Position numbers and translations under genes: made by a program. This document shows positions 30,643-40,036 of a stretch of DNA of 44,022 nucleotides, in pieces. The notes under the pieces were generated by a model. That model was not told the DNA's origin. It saw only the letters and a program-made list of their open reading frames with translations, and made no database searches. The stretch's first letter is position 1; each line of letters begins with the position of its first letter. Source of the stretch: Bacteroidales bacterium (GTDB lineage Bacteria > Bacteroidota > Bacteroidia > Bacteroidales > Prolixibacteraceae); assembly GCA_012522835.1 (NCBI GenBank), contig JAAYJR010000596.1, forward strand, positions 1 to 44,022, read 5' to 3'.

Positions 30643-31791
30643 TTACTCTTCTGTTATTGACTTTTTTTTGTTACCTTCCTGTTTATTAAGACTTTCAGTA
30701 AGTTTTCTGACCAGTTTCATATTGTCAAAGAATTCTTTGGCTACAACTCTGATTATGGTATATGTCGGTATTGCCAGGAACATTCCCAATACTCCTGCCA
30801 TGCTGCCTGCTGCCATGATCACCAGAAAGATCTCCAGTGGGTGCGCTTTAACGCTGCTGGAGTAAATAAGAGGCTGGAAAAGTACATTATCAATTATCTG
30901 GACAGACAAAAATACAATAGTCATCATGCCAAGAAGAGGAAGAGTATGTTCCATGAAACTGGCATTTATGTTGAGGGCTGCGCCTATGAGCAATCCGACA
31001 ATTGCTCCCATCCATGGCCCTAAATATGGAATCACATTAAACAATCCGCAGAACAGTCCTATTAGTACTGCATGATTGAATTCAATCCCTATAATTGATA
31101 ATCCTATGGTATCCAGAAGGCCAACCATTAAAACTTCCAGTATTATACCCAGAAAATATCTTCTTAGCAGGTAGGAGATAGAATCGAGTATATGTGCAAC
31201 TTTTTCCTCAAATTCAGTTGGGACGATAAGGAGTATCCCTTCTCTGAACATGCTTTTCTCTTTGAGAAAGAAAAATGTAATAAATGAGATCGAAAATGCT
31301 GCTATCAGAAGGTCGCCTATCGTACCTGCCACATATACGAAAATATTTGATAATCCTGAAAGGTCAATTTTTGAACTTAATTTCTCCGAAAAGACATCCA
31401 TAAATGTTTTATTCTCTAATACCAGGCTGTCATCACCTGAAAGTTTAAGGAGCCTTGTAAGAGGTTCCTCAATTGAGTTAATGACAGCATCAATATCTAT
31501 TTGTGAGAGAGTTTCCAGTTCTGTTACCAGCAAGGGTATCATAAAGCGGAAGAAGATAAATACAATAGCCCAGATTGCAATAAGTGCGATTAATGCCGCA
31601 ACTCCTTTGGGGAGATAGAATTTTTTATAGTGCAGAAGTGAAAGCCACTTTACCAGTGGCCTTCCCAGAAAAGCCAGAACAACTGAGATTAGTATATAAG
31701 TTACTATGGCACTGAAATACCAGATCAGGAAAATCAGAAATAATCCGCCGGTTATCAGCAGAGTGTTACGGGTTACTCCTTTTATGCGCAT
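30643..31791 (-). CDS. AI-2E family transporter
   Basis: Polytopic membrane protein with GLFNVIPYLGPWMGAIVGLLIGA and DNVLFQPLIYSSSVKAHPLEIFLVIMAAGSMAGVLGMFLAIPTYTIIRVVAKEF. Confidence 0.92.
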   Translation of the reverse strand: MRIKGVTRNTLLITGGLFLIFLIWYFSAIVTYILISVVLAFLGRPLVKWLSLLHYKKFYLPKGVAALIALIAIWAIVFIFFRFMIPLLVTELETLSQIDIDAVINSIEEPLTRLLKLSGDDSLVLENKTFMDVFSEKLSSKIDLSGLSNIFVYVAGTIGDLLIAAFSISFITFFFLKEKSMFREGILLIVPTEFEEKVAHILDSISYLLRRYFLGIILEVLMVGLLDTIGLSIIGIEFNHAVLIGLFCGLFNVIPYLGPWMGAIVGLLIGAALNINASFMEHTLPLLGMMTIVFLSVQIIDNVLFQPLIYSSSVKAHPLEIFLVIMAAGSMAGVLGMFLAIPTYTIIRVVAKEFFDNMKLVRKLTESLNKQEGNKKKSITEE

Positions 31792-31978
31792 ATATGTGCA
31801 GTTTTAAACAAAGATAAGTGAAAAATTATAATCTTTTTTCCCATCTGATTAAAATCCTTATTGGTGCATTATAAACCAGGTTCACAAACTTGTCGATTGC
31901 TTTCCATATCCGGAAATTTAAATATTTTAAAATATGGTGCATTCTCAGATGAATAAGAATTTTATTTCCAAAAGTTCT

Positions 31979-32746
31979 TTATTCAAATTTTTTTAAATCC
32001 TTTCCACTGTATAAGGATTGTAATTTATGTTCGTCGAATGAATGAAGATGGGCATTGAAGGGTGTTGGTCTGTTGCAATGGATACAAAGTGACCATGCCA
32101 GTTTTTCTTTATAGGGGGTTGTTATCAGCAAAATTCCCCCCGGTTTCAATACCCTGAACAATTTTTGTATAAAAATACCAGGATTTACAACGTGCTCAAT
32201 AACTTCTGATGCAATGATATAGTCAAAACTATTTTCTTTAAAAGGAAGGGCATAAGCATCTCCAACTACCGCTGCATGATTTGGAAATGGAAATTTTTTG
32301 AGGGCGCGTGAAGTATTTTCCACTGAGATATCCATTGAGACTACGGTGTAGCCTTTGGGACAAAAAAGTTCTGAAACCCAGGCTTTTCCGCAACCTGTAT
32401 CAAGGATACGGCCGTTGCCGGCAGTGATGTATGATGCAATGTATTCCCTTACCCTTCTGTCGGTATGCTCAGTTTCGTTATCCCGGACCGCGAAATAGTC
32501 ATACTCTTTTGCATCTTTCTGGTAATGGTCAATATAGTCGAACGCTGTCCCCTGGTGCTTATGGATTTCCGAGGCAACAGGTGAAGAATCCTCCTTTTGT
32601 ACGATAAAGGAAGGGATATTTTCAGTTACAGGATAAATGGCATTGCAACTTGTGCAGGTTAATATATTTCCTTCAGATGACAGTCTCAGTTCACCGGTAT
32701 TGCAACCGGGACATTGTAATATTTCCAGTAAATTTTTAATTGTCAT
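31979..32746 (-). CDS. class I SAM-dependent methyltransferase with N-terminal Trm112-like zinc ribbon; apparently C-terminally truncated by in-frame TAA
   Basis: CPGCNTGELRLSSEGNILTCTSCNAIYPVTENIPSFI, GRILDTGCGKAWVSELF, DYIIASEVIEHVVNPGIFIQKLFRVLKPGGILLITTP. The same frame stays open for 50 further codons beyond the stop (to 31829). Confidence 0.85.
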   Translation of the reverse strand: MTIKNLLEILQCPGCNTGELRLSSEGNILTCTSCNAIYPVTENIPSFIVQKEDSSPVASEIHKHQGTAFDYIDHYQKDAKEYDYFAVRDNETEHTDRRVREYIASYITAGNGRILDTGCGKAWVSELFCPKGYTVVSMDISVENTSRALKKFPFPNHAAVVGDAYALPFKENSFDYIIASEVIEHVVNPGIFIQKLFRVLKPGGILLITTPYKEKLAWSLCIHCNRPTPFNAHLHSFDEHKLQSLYSGKDLKKFE

Positions 32747-32782
32747 TCCGGTAAATTTGAAATCGTTCTTTAGTTATCAACA

Positions 32783-34111
32783 TTAAAAACCGATATTTAA
32801 ATATATTAATAAAAACATAGCAACAGTAACAAATGAGTAAATAATGAATAATCCTGCCGGTATGTATCTCCCGGGATCAATACCAAGAACAAATTTATTA
32901 TATGCTATCCAGATGATTTTTTGTGTTGCGTATGCAATTAGAGTTGCAAAGGCAACCCCCTCAATGCCCCAGAAGTTTATGAAAATAACACTTAGAGATA
33001 TATTGACTATTAATTCTGCGAGGGAGGCATACATAATAATTTTCATTTTTTTAAGTCCTATCAGTATGGTATGGGGAAAAACCAGCCTGCTTATGATAAG
33101 AAGCAGATAGATATTGATGATAACTGCACTCTCTGCGAAATTGAGGTTGAATATTCTGGGATACAACCAGTTGCTGAATAATAAAAATATTATTGTTACC
33201 GGGAAAAGTAAATGCATAAGCATTGCCGATCTGTTTTTTAATGAGCTTAATATTTTTCCGGTATTTTTATCTGAAGAAAATTTGGGAATAAAAGCAGCAC
33301 TCAGGGCATTGGCCATGAGCAGTACCAGTGGAAATTCGCGGGCACCGTAACTAAAAACCGCAAATTTGGCTGAGTCAAATTTCGACAGCACTAATAATCC
33401 GTCAACATAGTGTGCTGATCCTCCCAGTAAAGTGCTTAATATCAGAGGGTAGGCTAAATGAATGTGTTCTTTGATGAATGCAGGTGAAAAGAGGGGCAAA
33501 GAATACTTTTTTATTAAAGCAAGAATCCAGATATATCTTATCCCTGAAATTATTACAAGTCCTGTAAGTGATAACTCAACAGACCCTCCAAGCATAACAG
33601 GGAAAGAGACAAAAATAAATTGCAGGCAAAATGTAATAAATCCATATTTCAGCATCCGGCCAGGTTGGTTTTTTAACAGATAAATATATTCTATTAAAAA
33701 AGCAGGACTGCTAAAAAATATATATAGTAGAATAAGTTTAAAATAAGGGATATCTGAGGATTTTACCAATGTTTTTATGATAAGCCCTTTGAAAATAATA
33801 ATTAATATTATTGACAACAGGCTAAAAAAGGTGATCAGCAGAAAGGTATTAAATATCGCAGGTGACCTCTCATCTGTAATTTTAAAAGATTTGTTATTAT
33901 TATATAACGGCAGGAATGACTGGATAAGGCCATTTATCCAGAATGAGCATATAAGCGCCGAAAAGAACATGAAAAATTCATATTCGCCAATTGCTTCAGT
34001 AGGCAGTTTACTTTTTGCAAGGACGATACTTATCAGGAGCAGAGTACCATACCTGAGCATCTGGAATATCTGGAGTCCCGAAATATTGTCTTTATATTTT
34101 TTCAGAAACAA
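32783..34111 (-). CDS. oligosaccharide flippase family / polysaccharide biosynthesis protein (MOP superfamily)
   Basis: About 12 predicted TM segments; GIEGVAFATLIAYATQKIIWIAYN C-terminal pattern of Wzx-like flippases. Confidence 0.85.
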   Translation of the reverse strand: MFLKKYKDNISGLQIFQMLRYGTLLLISIVLAKSKLPTEAIGEYEFFMFFSALICSFWINGLIQSFLPLYNNNKSFKITDERSPAIFNTFLLITFFSLLSIILIIIFKGLIIKTLVKSSDIPYFKLILLYIFFSSPAFLIEYIYLLKNQPGRMLKYGFITFCLQFIFVSFPVMLGGSVELSLTGLVIISGIRYIWILALIKKYSLPLFSPAFIKEHIHLAYPLILSTLLGGSAHYVDGLLVLSKFDSAKFAVFSYGAREFPLVLLMANALSAAFIPKFSSDKNTGKILSSLKNRSAMLMHLLFPVTIIFLLFSNWLYPRIFNLNFAESAVIINIYLLLIISRLVFPHTILIGLKKMKIIMYASLAELIVNISLSVIFINFWGIEGVAFATLIAYATQKIIWIAYNKFVLGIDPGRYIPAGLFIIYSFVTVAMFLLIYLNIGF

Positions 34112-34150
34112 TTTATTTTTTTGATAAATACAAAGTTAATTTTTTCAGTA

Positions 34151-34909
34151 TTATAAAATATATACCTCCCCTGGTCCTGACCTTGATGTCAGCTTTATTT
34201 CAAATTTTGAAGTGAGAGGCTGGTGTGCTTCCATTGCCAGATGAGGTGTATTATTTTCGGCAGACAGATGACTTAGAAATACGCACTTCATATGATTTCC
34301 TGCATTTTCCCGGAGCAGTCTGAATGATTGCATGTTGGATAAGTGTCCGTTTGAAGAGGCAATTCTTTTTTTAAGAAAATAGGGATAAGGGCCTTCGTGT
34401 AACATATTTTCATCATAGTTCGACTCCAGGAAAGCAGCATCACACATTGCCAGGTTGTTTACTACATTTATGCATGGGTCGCCGATATCTGTAAAAACAC
34501 CAATATGCTTTTCCTTATGGCTGACCCTGAAAGAGCAAGGTTCAGAGGCATCATGGTTTTTCAGGAAGGTATATACTTCTAACTCACCTATAGTGATCAC
34601 AGTCCCCGGAGCAAAAAATTCAGGCCATACAGGACGCATATTTTTGTATACTGCATTATAAGTTTTTGCAGTCAGGTAGACCGGACAGATAATTTTTTTT
34701 GCCAGCACCCTGGCACCCCTTATATGGTCGCTGTGTTCATGTGATATGAAGATTCCTTTTACTTTTTGGGGATCAAGGTTTTTCTCTTTTAAGCGAAGCA
34801 GGATCTGTTTGCATGAAATCCCGGCATCAATCAGTACAGCCTCATTTTCATTTCCTATATAATAACAATTACCGTTACTGCCGGATGCAATGGCACATAT
34901 TTCTATCAT
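34151..34909 (-). CDS. MBL fold metallo-hydrolase (YycJ/WalJ-like)
   Basis: CAIASGSNGNCYYIGNENEAVLIDAGISCKQI, metal motif SHEHSDHIRG, VFLSHLSAENNTPHLA. Confidence 0.92.
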   Translation of the reverse strand: MIEICAIASGSNGNCYYIGNENEAVLIDAGISCKQILLRLKEKNLDPQKVKGIFISHEHSDHIRGARVLAKKIICPVYLTAKTYNAVYKNMRPVWPEFFAPGTVITIGELEVYTFLKNHDASEPCSFRVSHKEKHIGVFTDIGDPCINVVNNLAMCDAAFLESNYDENMLHEGPYPYFLKKRIASSNGHLSNMQSFRLLRENAGNHMKCVFLSHLSAENNTPHLAMEAHQPLTSKFEIKLTSRSGPGEVYIL

Positions 34910-35034
34910 TGGGTATAAGATGTTACATTAGCTGAGAATATTTTCCTGTCATATATCTTTTTTATTAGTGGCTTGTCAGCTACTGTCTGTAAGCGGTAGT
35001 TTAGGAAATTCAATATTGAAGCTCAGGATTTACC

Positions 35035-36447
35035 TTAAAAGTAGCTGCTCCCGTCCCAGCAGTGTGTGCACAGCCTGTCCTTGGGCAATCCTATGGCTTC
35101 CACCAGATCATGGATGTTTTGGTACTGAAGTGTTGTGAGTCCAAGATTTTTCCTGATCCGCTCAACCATTGCATTGTACTCTTCTGAACCGGTAGTGGAA
35201 TACTTTTTCATATCCACATTTTCTGTGCCTTCCAACTGGTTTATAGCCTTTCTGGTAGCCAGCTCAAGAGTTTTTCTTGATCGTGAAAAATTTAAAAATT
35301 CGCAGGGATAAGTCAGAGGAGGACAGGCGATACGCATATGAACCTCTTTAATCCCTTTGTCGTAAAGGTCACGCGTATTATCTTTTAACTGTGTGCCCCT
35401 GACAATAGAATCATCCAGAAAAATACCCCTTTTACCCCTGATTATTGCAGGATTGGGAATCAGCTTCATCTTGGCCACAAGATCCCTGGTTACCTGGTTC
35501 TGGGGCATGAAGCTGCGTGGCCATGTTGGCGTATATTTAGCATATGGACGCATATAAGGAATTTTTCGTTCATTGCTGTAGCCAATGGCATGGCCAAGTC
35601 CTGAGTCAGGTATCCCAGCAACAAAGTCAGCTTCGGTATTATCATTCCTGGCCAATGCCGCTCCACATCTGTAGCGGGTTTCGTCAACGTTAATACCTTC
35701 ATAATATGAAGGAGGATAACCATAATATACCCACAGGAATGCACATATCTGCATTTGATCGTTTGGCTTTCTGATTTGTTCATAACCTTCGGCAGTTATT
35801 CGAACTATTTCGCCTGGTCCAAGGAACTTTTCAATTTCAAAGCCCAGGTTGGCAAAAGCACAGGTTTCTGAAGCTACAGCCAATCCATTAAGGTTTTTTC
35901 CTATTATTACCGGTGTGCGGCCAAGCTTGTCACGGGCAGCAATTATCTCTTTCTCTGTTAACAAAATAATCGAGCATGAGCCTTTGATCTCGTTAAATGC
36001 ATTTTCAATACCGGCAACAAAATTTTCATCATCTGCAATCAACATAGCAACAAGTTCCGTCGGGTTTACGCTTCCCTGGCTTGTTTCGGAAAAAGTCCTG
36101 TGGCTATTCAGGAATAAATTCTCCAGTTCATCGGCATTCACTATTTTACTTACTGTGGCGATTGCAAATTTTCCCAGGTGGGAATTGGCAACTATAGGTT
36201 GTGCCTCGGTATCACTTATTACTCCAATACCGCTGTTGCCACTGAAGTTAACCAGGTCGTTTTCGAATTTGGTCCTGAAGTATCCGTCTTCAAGACTGTG
36301 AATGGCACGTTGAAATCCGGTTTTAGAATTGAAATATGCTAATCCTGCTCTTTTTGTACCCAGATGTGAATGGTAGTCTGTCCCGTAAAATACATTTGAA
36401 ACGCAGTCTGTTTTCTCAATACATCCAAAAAATCCGCTCATTGGCAA
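35035..36447 (-). CDS. purF: amidophosphoribosyltransferase (PurF-like)
   Basis: Class II glutaminase-like N-terminus (MSGFFGCIEKTDC...TDYHSHLGTKRAGLAY) and PRPP loop GIFLDDSIVRGTQLKD. Confidence 0.85.
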   Translation of the reverse strand: MPMSGFFGCIEKTDCVSNVFYGTDYHSHLGTKRAGLAYFNSKTGFQRAIHSLEDGYFRTKFENDLVNFSGNSGIGVISDTEAQPIVANSHLGKFAIATVSKIVNADELENLFLNSHRTFSETSQGSVNPTELVAMLIADDENFVAGIENAFNEIKGSCSIILLTEKEIIAARDKLGRTPVIIGKNLNGLAVASETCAFANLGFEIEKFLGPGEIVRITAEGYEQIRKPNDQMQICAFLWVYYGYPPSYYEGINVDETRYRCGAALARNDNTEADFVAGIPDSGLGHAIGYSNERKIPYMRPYAKYTPTWPRSFMPQNQVTRDLVAKMKLIPNPAIIRGKRGIFLDDSIVRGTQLKDNTRDLYDKGIKEVHMRIACPPLTYPCEFLNFSRSRKTLELATRKAINQLEGTENVDMKKYSTTGSEEYNAMVERIRKNLGLTTLQYQNIHDLVEAIGLPKDRLCTHCWDGSSYF

Positions 36448-36551
36448 GTGGTTTTATTTTATTAAAATTCATTTTCTAAATTAAATGTTTTTTCAGTTTA
36501 TATATGTTATTCAACCAATTCTTTGTTAACAAACTGCAAACAGATAACCGG

Positions 36552-37094
36552 TTATTTCACAAGTTTTGATATTGTTTTAAATTCAGGTGATGCAGAAGAC
36601 CTTGTGAGTTCAAAGAGTATTGCTTCCGCTGAGGCCATCATAATTTTTTCAAACCGAAATCGCTCCTTCGCCATCTCTATGCTATCCGGCTTTCTGGAAG
36701 AAACACAATCCATGATAATAACCGGATTGAGGCCGGCATTTTTCAAATCGATTGCTGTTTGCTGAACGCAAACATGGGATTCGATGCCGCAAATAATGAT
36801 ATTCTTTGCATTTATTTCCTCTAGTTTTTCAATTACCCCGGGTTCATCGCAACAACTGAATTCCCGTTTTTCGATATAATGCAATCCTGACAAAGCTGAT
36901 TGTATTTCCGGGATTGTATCACCTAATCCTTTAGTATATTGCTGGGTAAGGACAAGTGGTATGTGCAGGGCAGTTAATCCCCGGAGAAGTATGTTGCAAT
37001 TTTTGAGAAGATTTGTTTTTTTCCACATTACAGGAAATAGTCTCTCCTGGATATCAATTATAAGCCCTGCCGTGTTCTCTCTTGTAATTCTCAT
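36552..37094 (-). CDS. isochorismatase/cysteine hydrolase family protein (YcaC-like)
   Basis: MRITRENTAGLIIDIQERLFPVM...LVLTQQYTKGLGDTIPEI...IIICGIESHVCVQQTAIDLKNAG. Start set at internal ATG 37094 to avoid overlap with the upstream gene; the ORF is open to 37142. Confidence 0.88.
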   Translation of the reverse strand: MRITRENTAGLIIDIQERLFPVMWKKTNLLKNCNILLRGLTALHIPLVLTQQYTKGLGDTIPEIQSALSGLHYIEKREFSCCDEPGVIEKLEEINAKNIIICGIESHVCVQQTAIDLKNAGLNPVIIMDCVSSRKPDSIEMAKERFRFEKIMMASAEAILFELTRSSASPEFKTISKLVK

Positions 37095-37101
37095 GCTTTT
37101 G

Positions 37102-37716
37102 TCATTCAAAAATTTTTCCTGCCTGTTGTCTGGATTTATCACCGAGGTATCCTCCGTGGTGCCTTTTAGAATAGTCTTTACAGGTGAATTCTATTTTTAT
37201 CATCATAGCAACTACCAACGCATCACCTATTACCGTCATTACAGTTGTGGATGTGGTTGGTGTAAGTCCCAGCGGACAAACTTCACCGGGATTGCCAGTG
37301 AAGATAAATACATCGGCATTTTTGGAGAGTATACTTTCAGGGTTACCGGAAATCACGATCAGTGGCAAGCCATGATAGAGGTTTTTTGCCAGATCAACCA
37401 ACTCAAGTATCTCTCTTGTTTTTCCGGAATTGGATATCAACAGCAGAATGTCATTTTCCTGTATCACACCCAGGTCTCCATGCTGCGAATCGCTGGGATG
37501 CAGAAATACTGCGGGTGTTCCGGTTGAGCTGAATGTTGTGGCTATGTTAAGGGCTATCTGGCCGGCTTTCCCCATTCCGCTTGCCACCAGTTTACCTTTG
37601 TTAAGATGGACCCTGTCATAAATCAACTCGGTTGCTTTTTGAAAATCAACGGAGACAGGGATATTTCTAATGGCTTCTGCCTCCTGTTCAATTACTTTTC
37701 GGATCAAGTCTTCCAT
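37102..37716 (-). CDS. SIS domain-containing sugar-phosphate isomerase (KpsF/GutQ/KdsD-like, no CBS domains)
   Basis: GKLVASGMGKAGQIALNIATTFSSTGTPAVFLHPSDSQHGDLGVIQENDILLLISNSGKTREILELVDLAK...CPLGLTPTTSTTVMTVIGDALVVAMM. Confidence 0.9.
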   Translation of the reverse strand: MEDLIRKVIEQEAEAIRNIPVSVDFQKATELIYDRVHLNKGKLVASGMGKAGQIALNIATTFSSTGTPAVFLHPSDSQHGDLGVIQENDILLLISNSGKTREILELVDLAKNLYHGLPLIVISGNPESILSKNADVFIFTGNPGEVCPLGLTPTTSTTVMTVIGDALVVAMMIKIEFTCKDYSKRHHGGYLGDKSRQQAGKIFE

Positions 37717-37973
37717 AAGTATGCAATTGTTTTACAAAAATACATCAAATTAATAAGCTACCAACGAATAAAAGCATCAATGGCAAAAGGATTAAGATTA
37801 AATACATGACCGGATAGTTGATGTAATGAGTGTTAATGTTTTAAAAAAGCGACCGGCTAATATTAATATTAATAAATGTTTGATATTTTTAAGAAATATT
37901 TTATCTGACTTATAAAAAGCAGATTGGTTTTCAATATTTTGAATAGTCTGCATAACCATAAAATTTTTGACAC

Positions 37974-39113
37974 GTGAAGATTTTTGAATATCAGGCAACA
38001 GGGCTTTTTAAAAAATACGGCATTCCGGTTACTGAAGGGATTTTGTGTAGTTCTGCAGGGGAGGTTGAAGCAAAAATTCCTGATGATGGTAAATCCAGAG
38101 TTGTTAAAGCTCAGGTGTATTCCGGAGGAAGAGGTAAGGCCGGGGGTGTTAAAGTTGTGACCGGCAAGGAGGCAACTGTTGAAGCAGCCGGACAAATTCT
38201 GGGAATGAAAATTAAAGATTTTGTGGTGGAAAAGATTTTAATTACAGAAGCTGTCACTATTGAAAAAGAGTATTATGTGGGAATGGTCAATGACCGTAAC
38301 ACAAGGTCGGTAATCCTGATGGTAAGTACTGAAGGGGGTGTCGATATTGAAGAGGTTGCTGCTCTGTCTCCTTCAAAGATCTTCCGGACTGCTGTTGACC
38401 CTGTAGTCGGGTTAATGGACTGGCAGGCAAGGAGTGCAGCATTGAAGCTTTTCAGTGAACCGGACTTGTTGCGACAGGCCTCAGGAATTTTGTCAGCTCT
38501 TTACCGCCTGTTCCGGGATACGGATTCAACTCTGACAGAGATAAATCCTTTGGTACTCACTTCGGGTAAAAAAATAGTTGCTGTCGACGGGAAAATGAAT
38601 TTTGATGATAATGCACTATACCGGCAGCCAGGCATTCTGGCAATGCGTGAAACCACTGATACAGAAGCTTTGGAGATAGAAGCTGAAGGGAAAGGGTTAT
38701 CATATATTAAATTAAACGGTACTATAGGCTGTATAGTGAATGGTGCGGGCCTTGCAATGGCAACAATGGACATGATTAAGCTGTATGGAGGTGAACCGGC
38801 AAATTTTTTGGATATAGGTGGTTCGTCCAATCCCCAAAAAGTTATTGACGCAATGGATCTTCTGATCCGTGATAAGAATGTAAAGACAGTACTGATAAAT
38901 ATTTTCGGGGGTATTACCAGGTGTGACGATGTGGCATTGGGATTGATTGCCGCATTGAAAAAAATACAGTTAGCGATACCTGTGGTTGTCCGGCTATCAG
39001 GGACTAACGCTGCTGAGGGGTTACAGATTATTCGAGATTATGGACTTCAGCCGGTTACATCAATGAGGGAGGCCGCAAAAAAGGCAATTGAACTGAGCAA
39101 AACAAAATCTTGA
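37974..39113 (+). CDS. sucC: succinate--CoA ligase (ADP-forming) subunit beta
   Basis: GTG start; MKIFEYQATGLFKKYGIPVTEG, KAQVYSGGRGKAGGVK, PANFLDIGGSSNPQKV, INIFGGITRCDDVA. Confidence 0.95.
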   Translation: MKIFEYQATGLFKKYGIPVTEGILCSSAGEVEAKIPDDGKSRVVKAQVYSGGRGKAGGVKVVTGKEATVEAAGQILGMKIKDFVVEKILITEAVTIEKEYYVGMVNDRNTRSVILMVSTEGGVDIEEVAALSPSKIFRTAVDPVVGLMDWQARSAALKLFSEPDLLRQASGILSALYRLFRDTDSTLTEINPLVLTSGKKIVAVDGKMNFDDNALYRQPGILAMRETTDTEALEIEAEGKGLSYIKLNGTIGCIVNGAGLAMATMDMIKLYGGEPANFLDIGGSSNPQKVIDAMDLLIRDKNVKTVLINIFGGITRCDDVALGLIAALKKIQLAIPVVVRLSGTNAAEGLQIIRDYGLQPVTSMREAAKKAIELSKTKS

Positions 39114-39130
39114 GGATATAAAGTTAAAAA

Positions 39131-40003
39131 ATGGGTATTCTGATTAATAAAAACAGTAAAGTTATAGTGCAGGGAATCACTGGCCGCGACGGTGCCTTCC
39201 ATACTGCTAAAATGAAAGCGTACGGAACCAATATTACCGGTGGCGTATCACCCGGAAAGGCTGGATTATCAGTTGAAGGAGTGGCGGTTTTTAATACTGT
39301 CAGAGATGCAGTTGAACTTACAGGGGCCGACACTTCTGTAATTTTTGTCCCTGCCCCTTTTGCCGGAGATGCTATCCTGGAGGCAAGTTATGCCGGAGTG
39401 GAACTGGTGGTTTGCATTACTGAGGGCATTCCTGTGCATGACATGATGAAGGTCACTGATTTAATCAAAAGAAACGGCACTATGTTAATTGGGGCAAATT
39501 GTCCGGGACTGATTACTCCTGATGAGTGTCTTGCAGGAATAATGCCCGGCAATATATTTAAAAAGGGGAGTACAGGGGTTATCTCCAGGTCAGGTACTCT
39601 TACATATGAGGTAGTTTATCTGCTTTCTGAATCGGGACTGGGACAGTCAACTTGTATTGGTGTCGGAGGAGATCCTGTGTCCGGATTATATTTTACCGAA
39701 TTACTTGAAATGTTTGAAAATGACCCTGAAACGGAGTCAATTGTTTTGATTGGTGAAATTGGCGGTGACGCAGAAGAGCAGGCAGCGCAATTTATCAGTG
39801 CTGGTATAACAAAGCCTGTTGTTGCATTTATCGCAGGACAAACAGCTCCTCAGGGTAAACGGATGGGACATGCGGGAGCTATAATTTCCAGCGGGACAGG
39901 GACAGCAGAAGAGAAGATAAAAGCTTTCATTGAGGCAGGAGTCCCTGTTGCCCGGGAACCGGCAGAGATAGCAGACCTTATAAAATCAGGATCAGGCTTT
40001 TGA
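39131..40003 (+). CDS. sucD: succinate--CoA ligase subunit alpha
   Basis: [84 protein letters not shown]. Confidence 0.97.
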   Translation: MGILINKNSKVIVQGITGRDGAFHTAKMKAYGTNITGGVSPGKAGLSVEGVAVFNTVRDAVELTGADTSVIFVPAPFAGDAILEASYAGVELVVCITEGIPVHDMMKVTDLIKRNGTMLIGANCPGLITPDECLAGIMPGNIFKKGSTGVISRSGTLTYEVVYLLSESGLGQSTCIGVGGDPVSGLYFTELLEMFENDPETESIVLIGEIGGDAEEQAAQFISAGITKPVVAFIAGQTAPQGKRMGHAGAIISSGTGTAEEKIKAFIEAGVPVAREPAEIADLIKSGSGF

Positions 40004-40036
40004 ACGAAAAGATCCAATTAATTAAAAGTATAAACC

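Noticed and set aside
36961-37527. Plus-strand 188-aa ORF opposite the hydrolase and SIS genes
   Set aside because: Composition (Cys/Tyr/His-rich, no domain-like motifs) is typical of antisense frames, and it spans two well-supported minus-strand genes.
37738-37827. Short inverted repeat tacatcaa/ttgatgta upstream of sucC
   Set aside because: Only 8 bp in AT-rich intergenic DNA with no nested structure; expected by chance.
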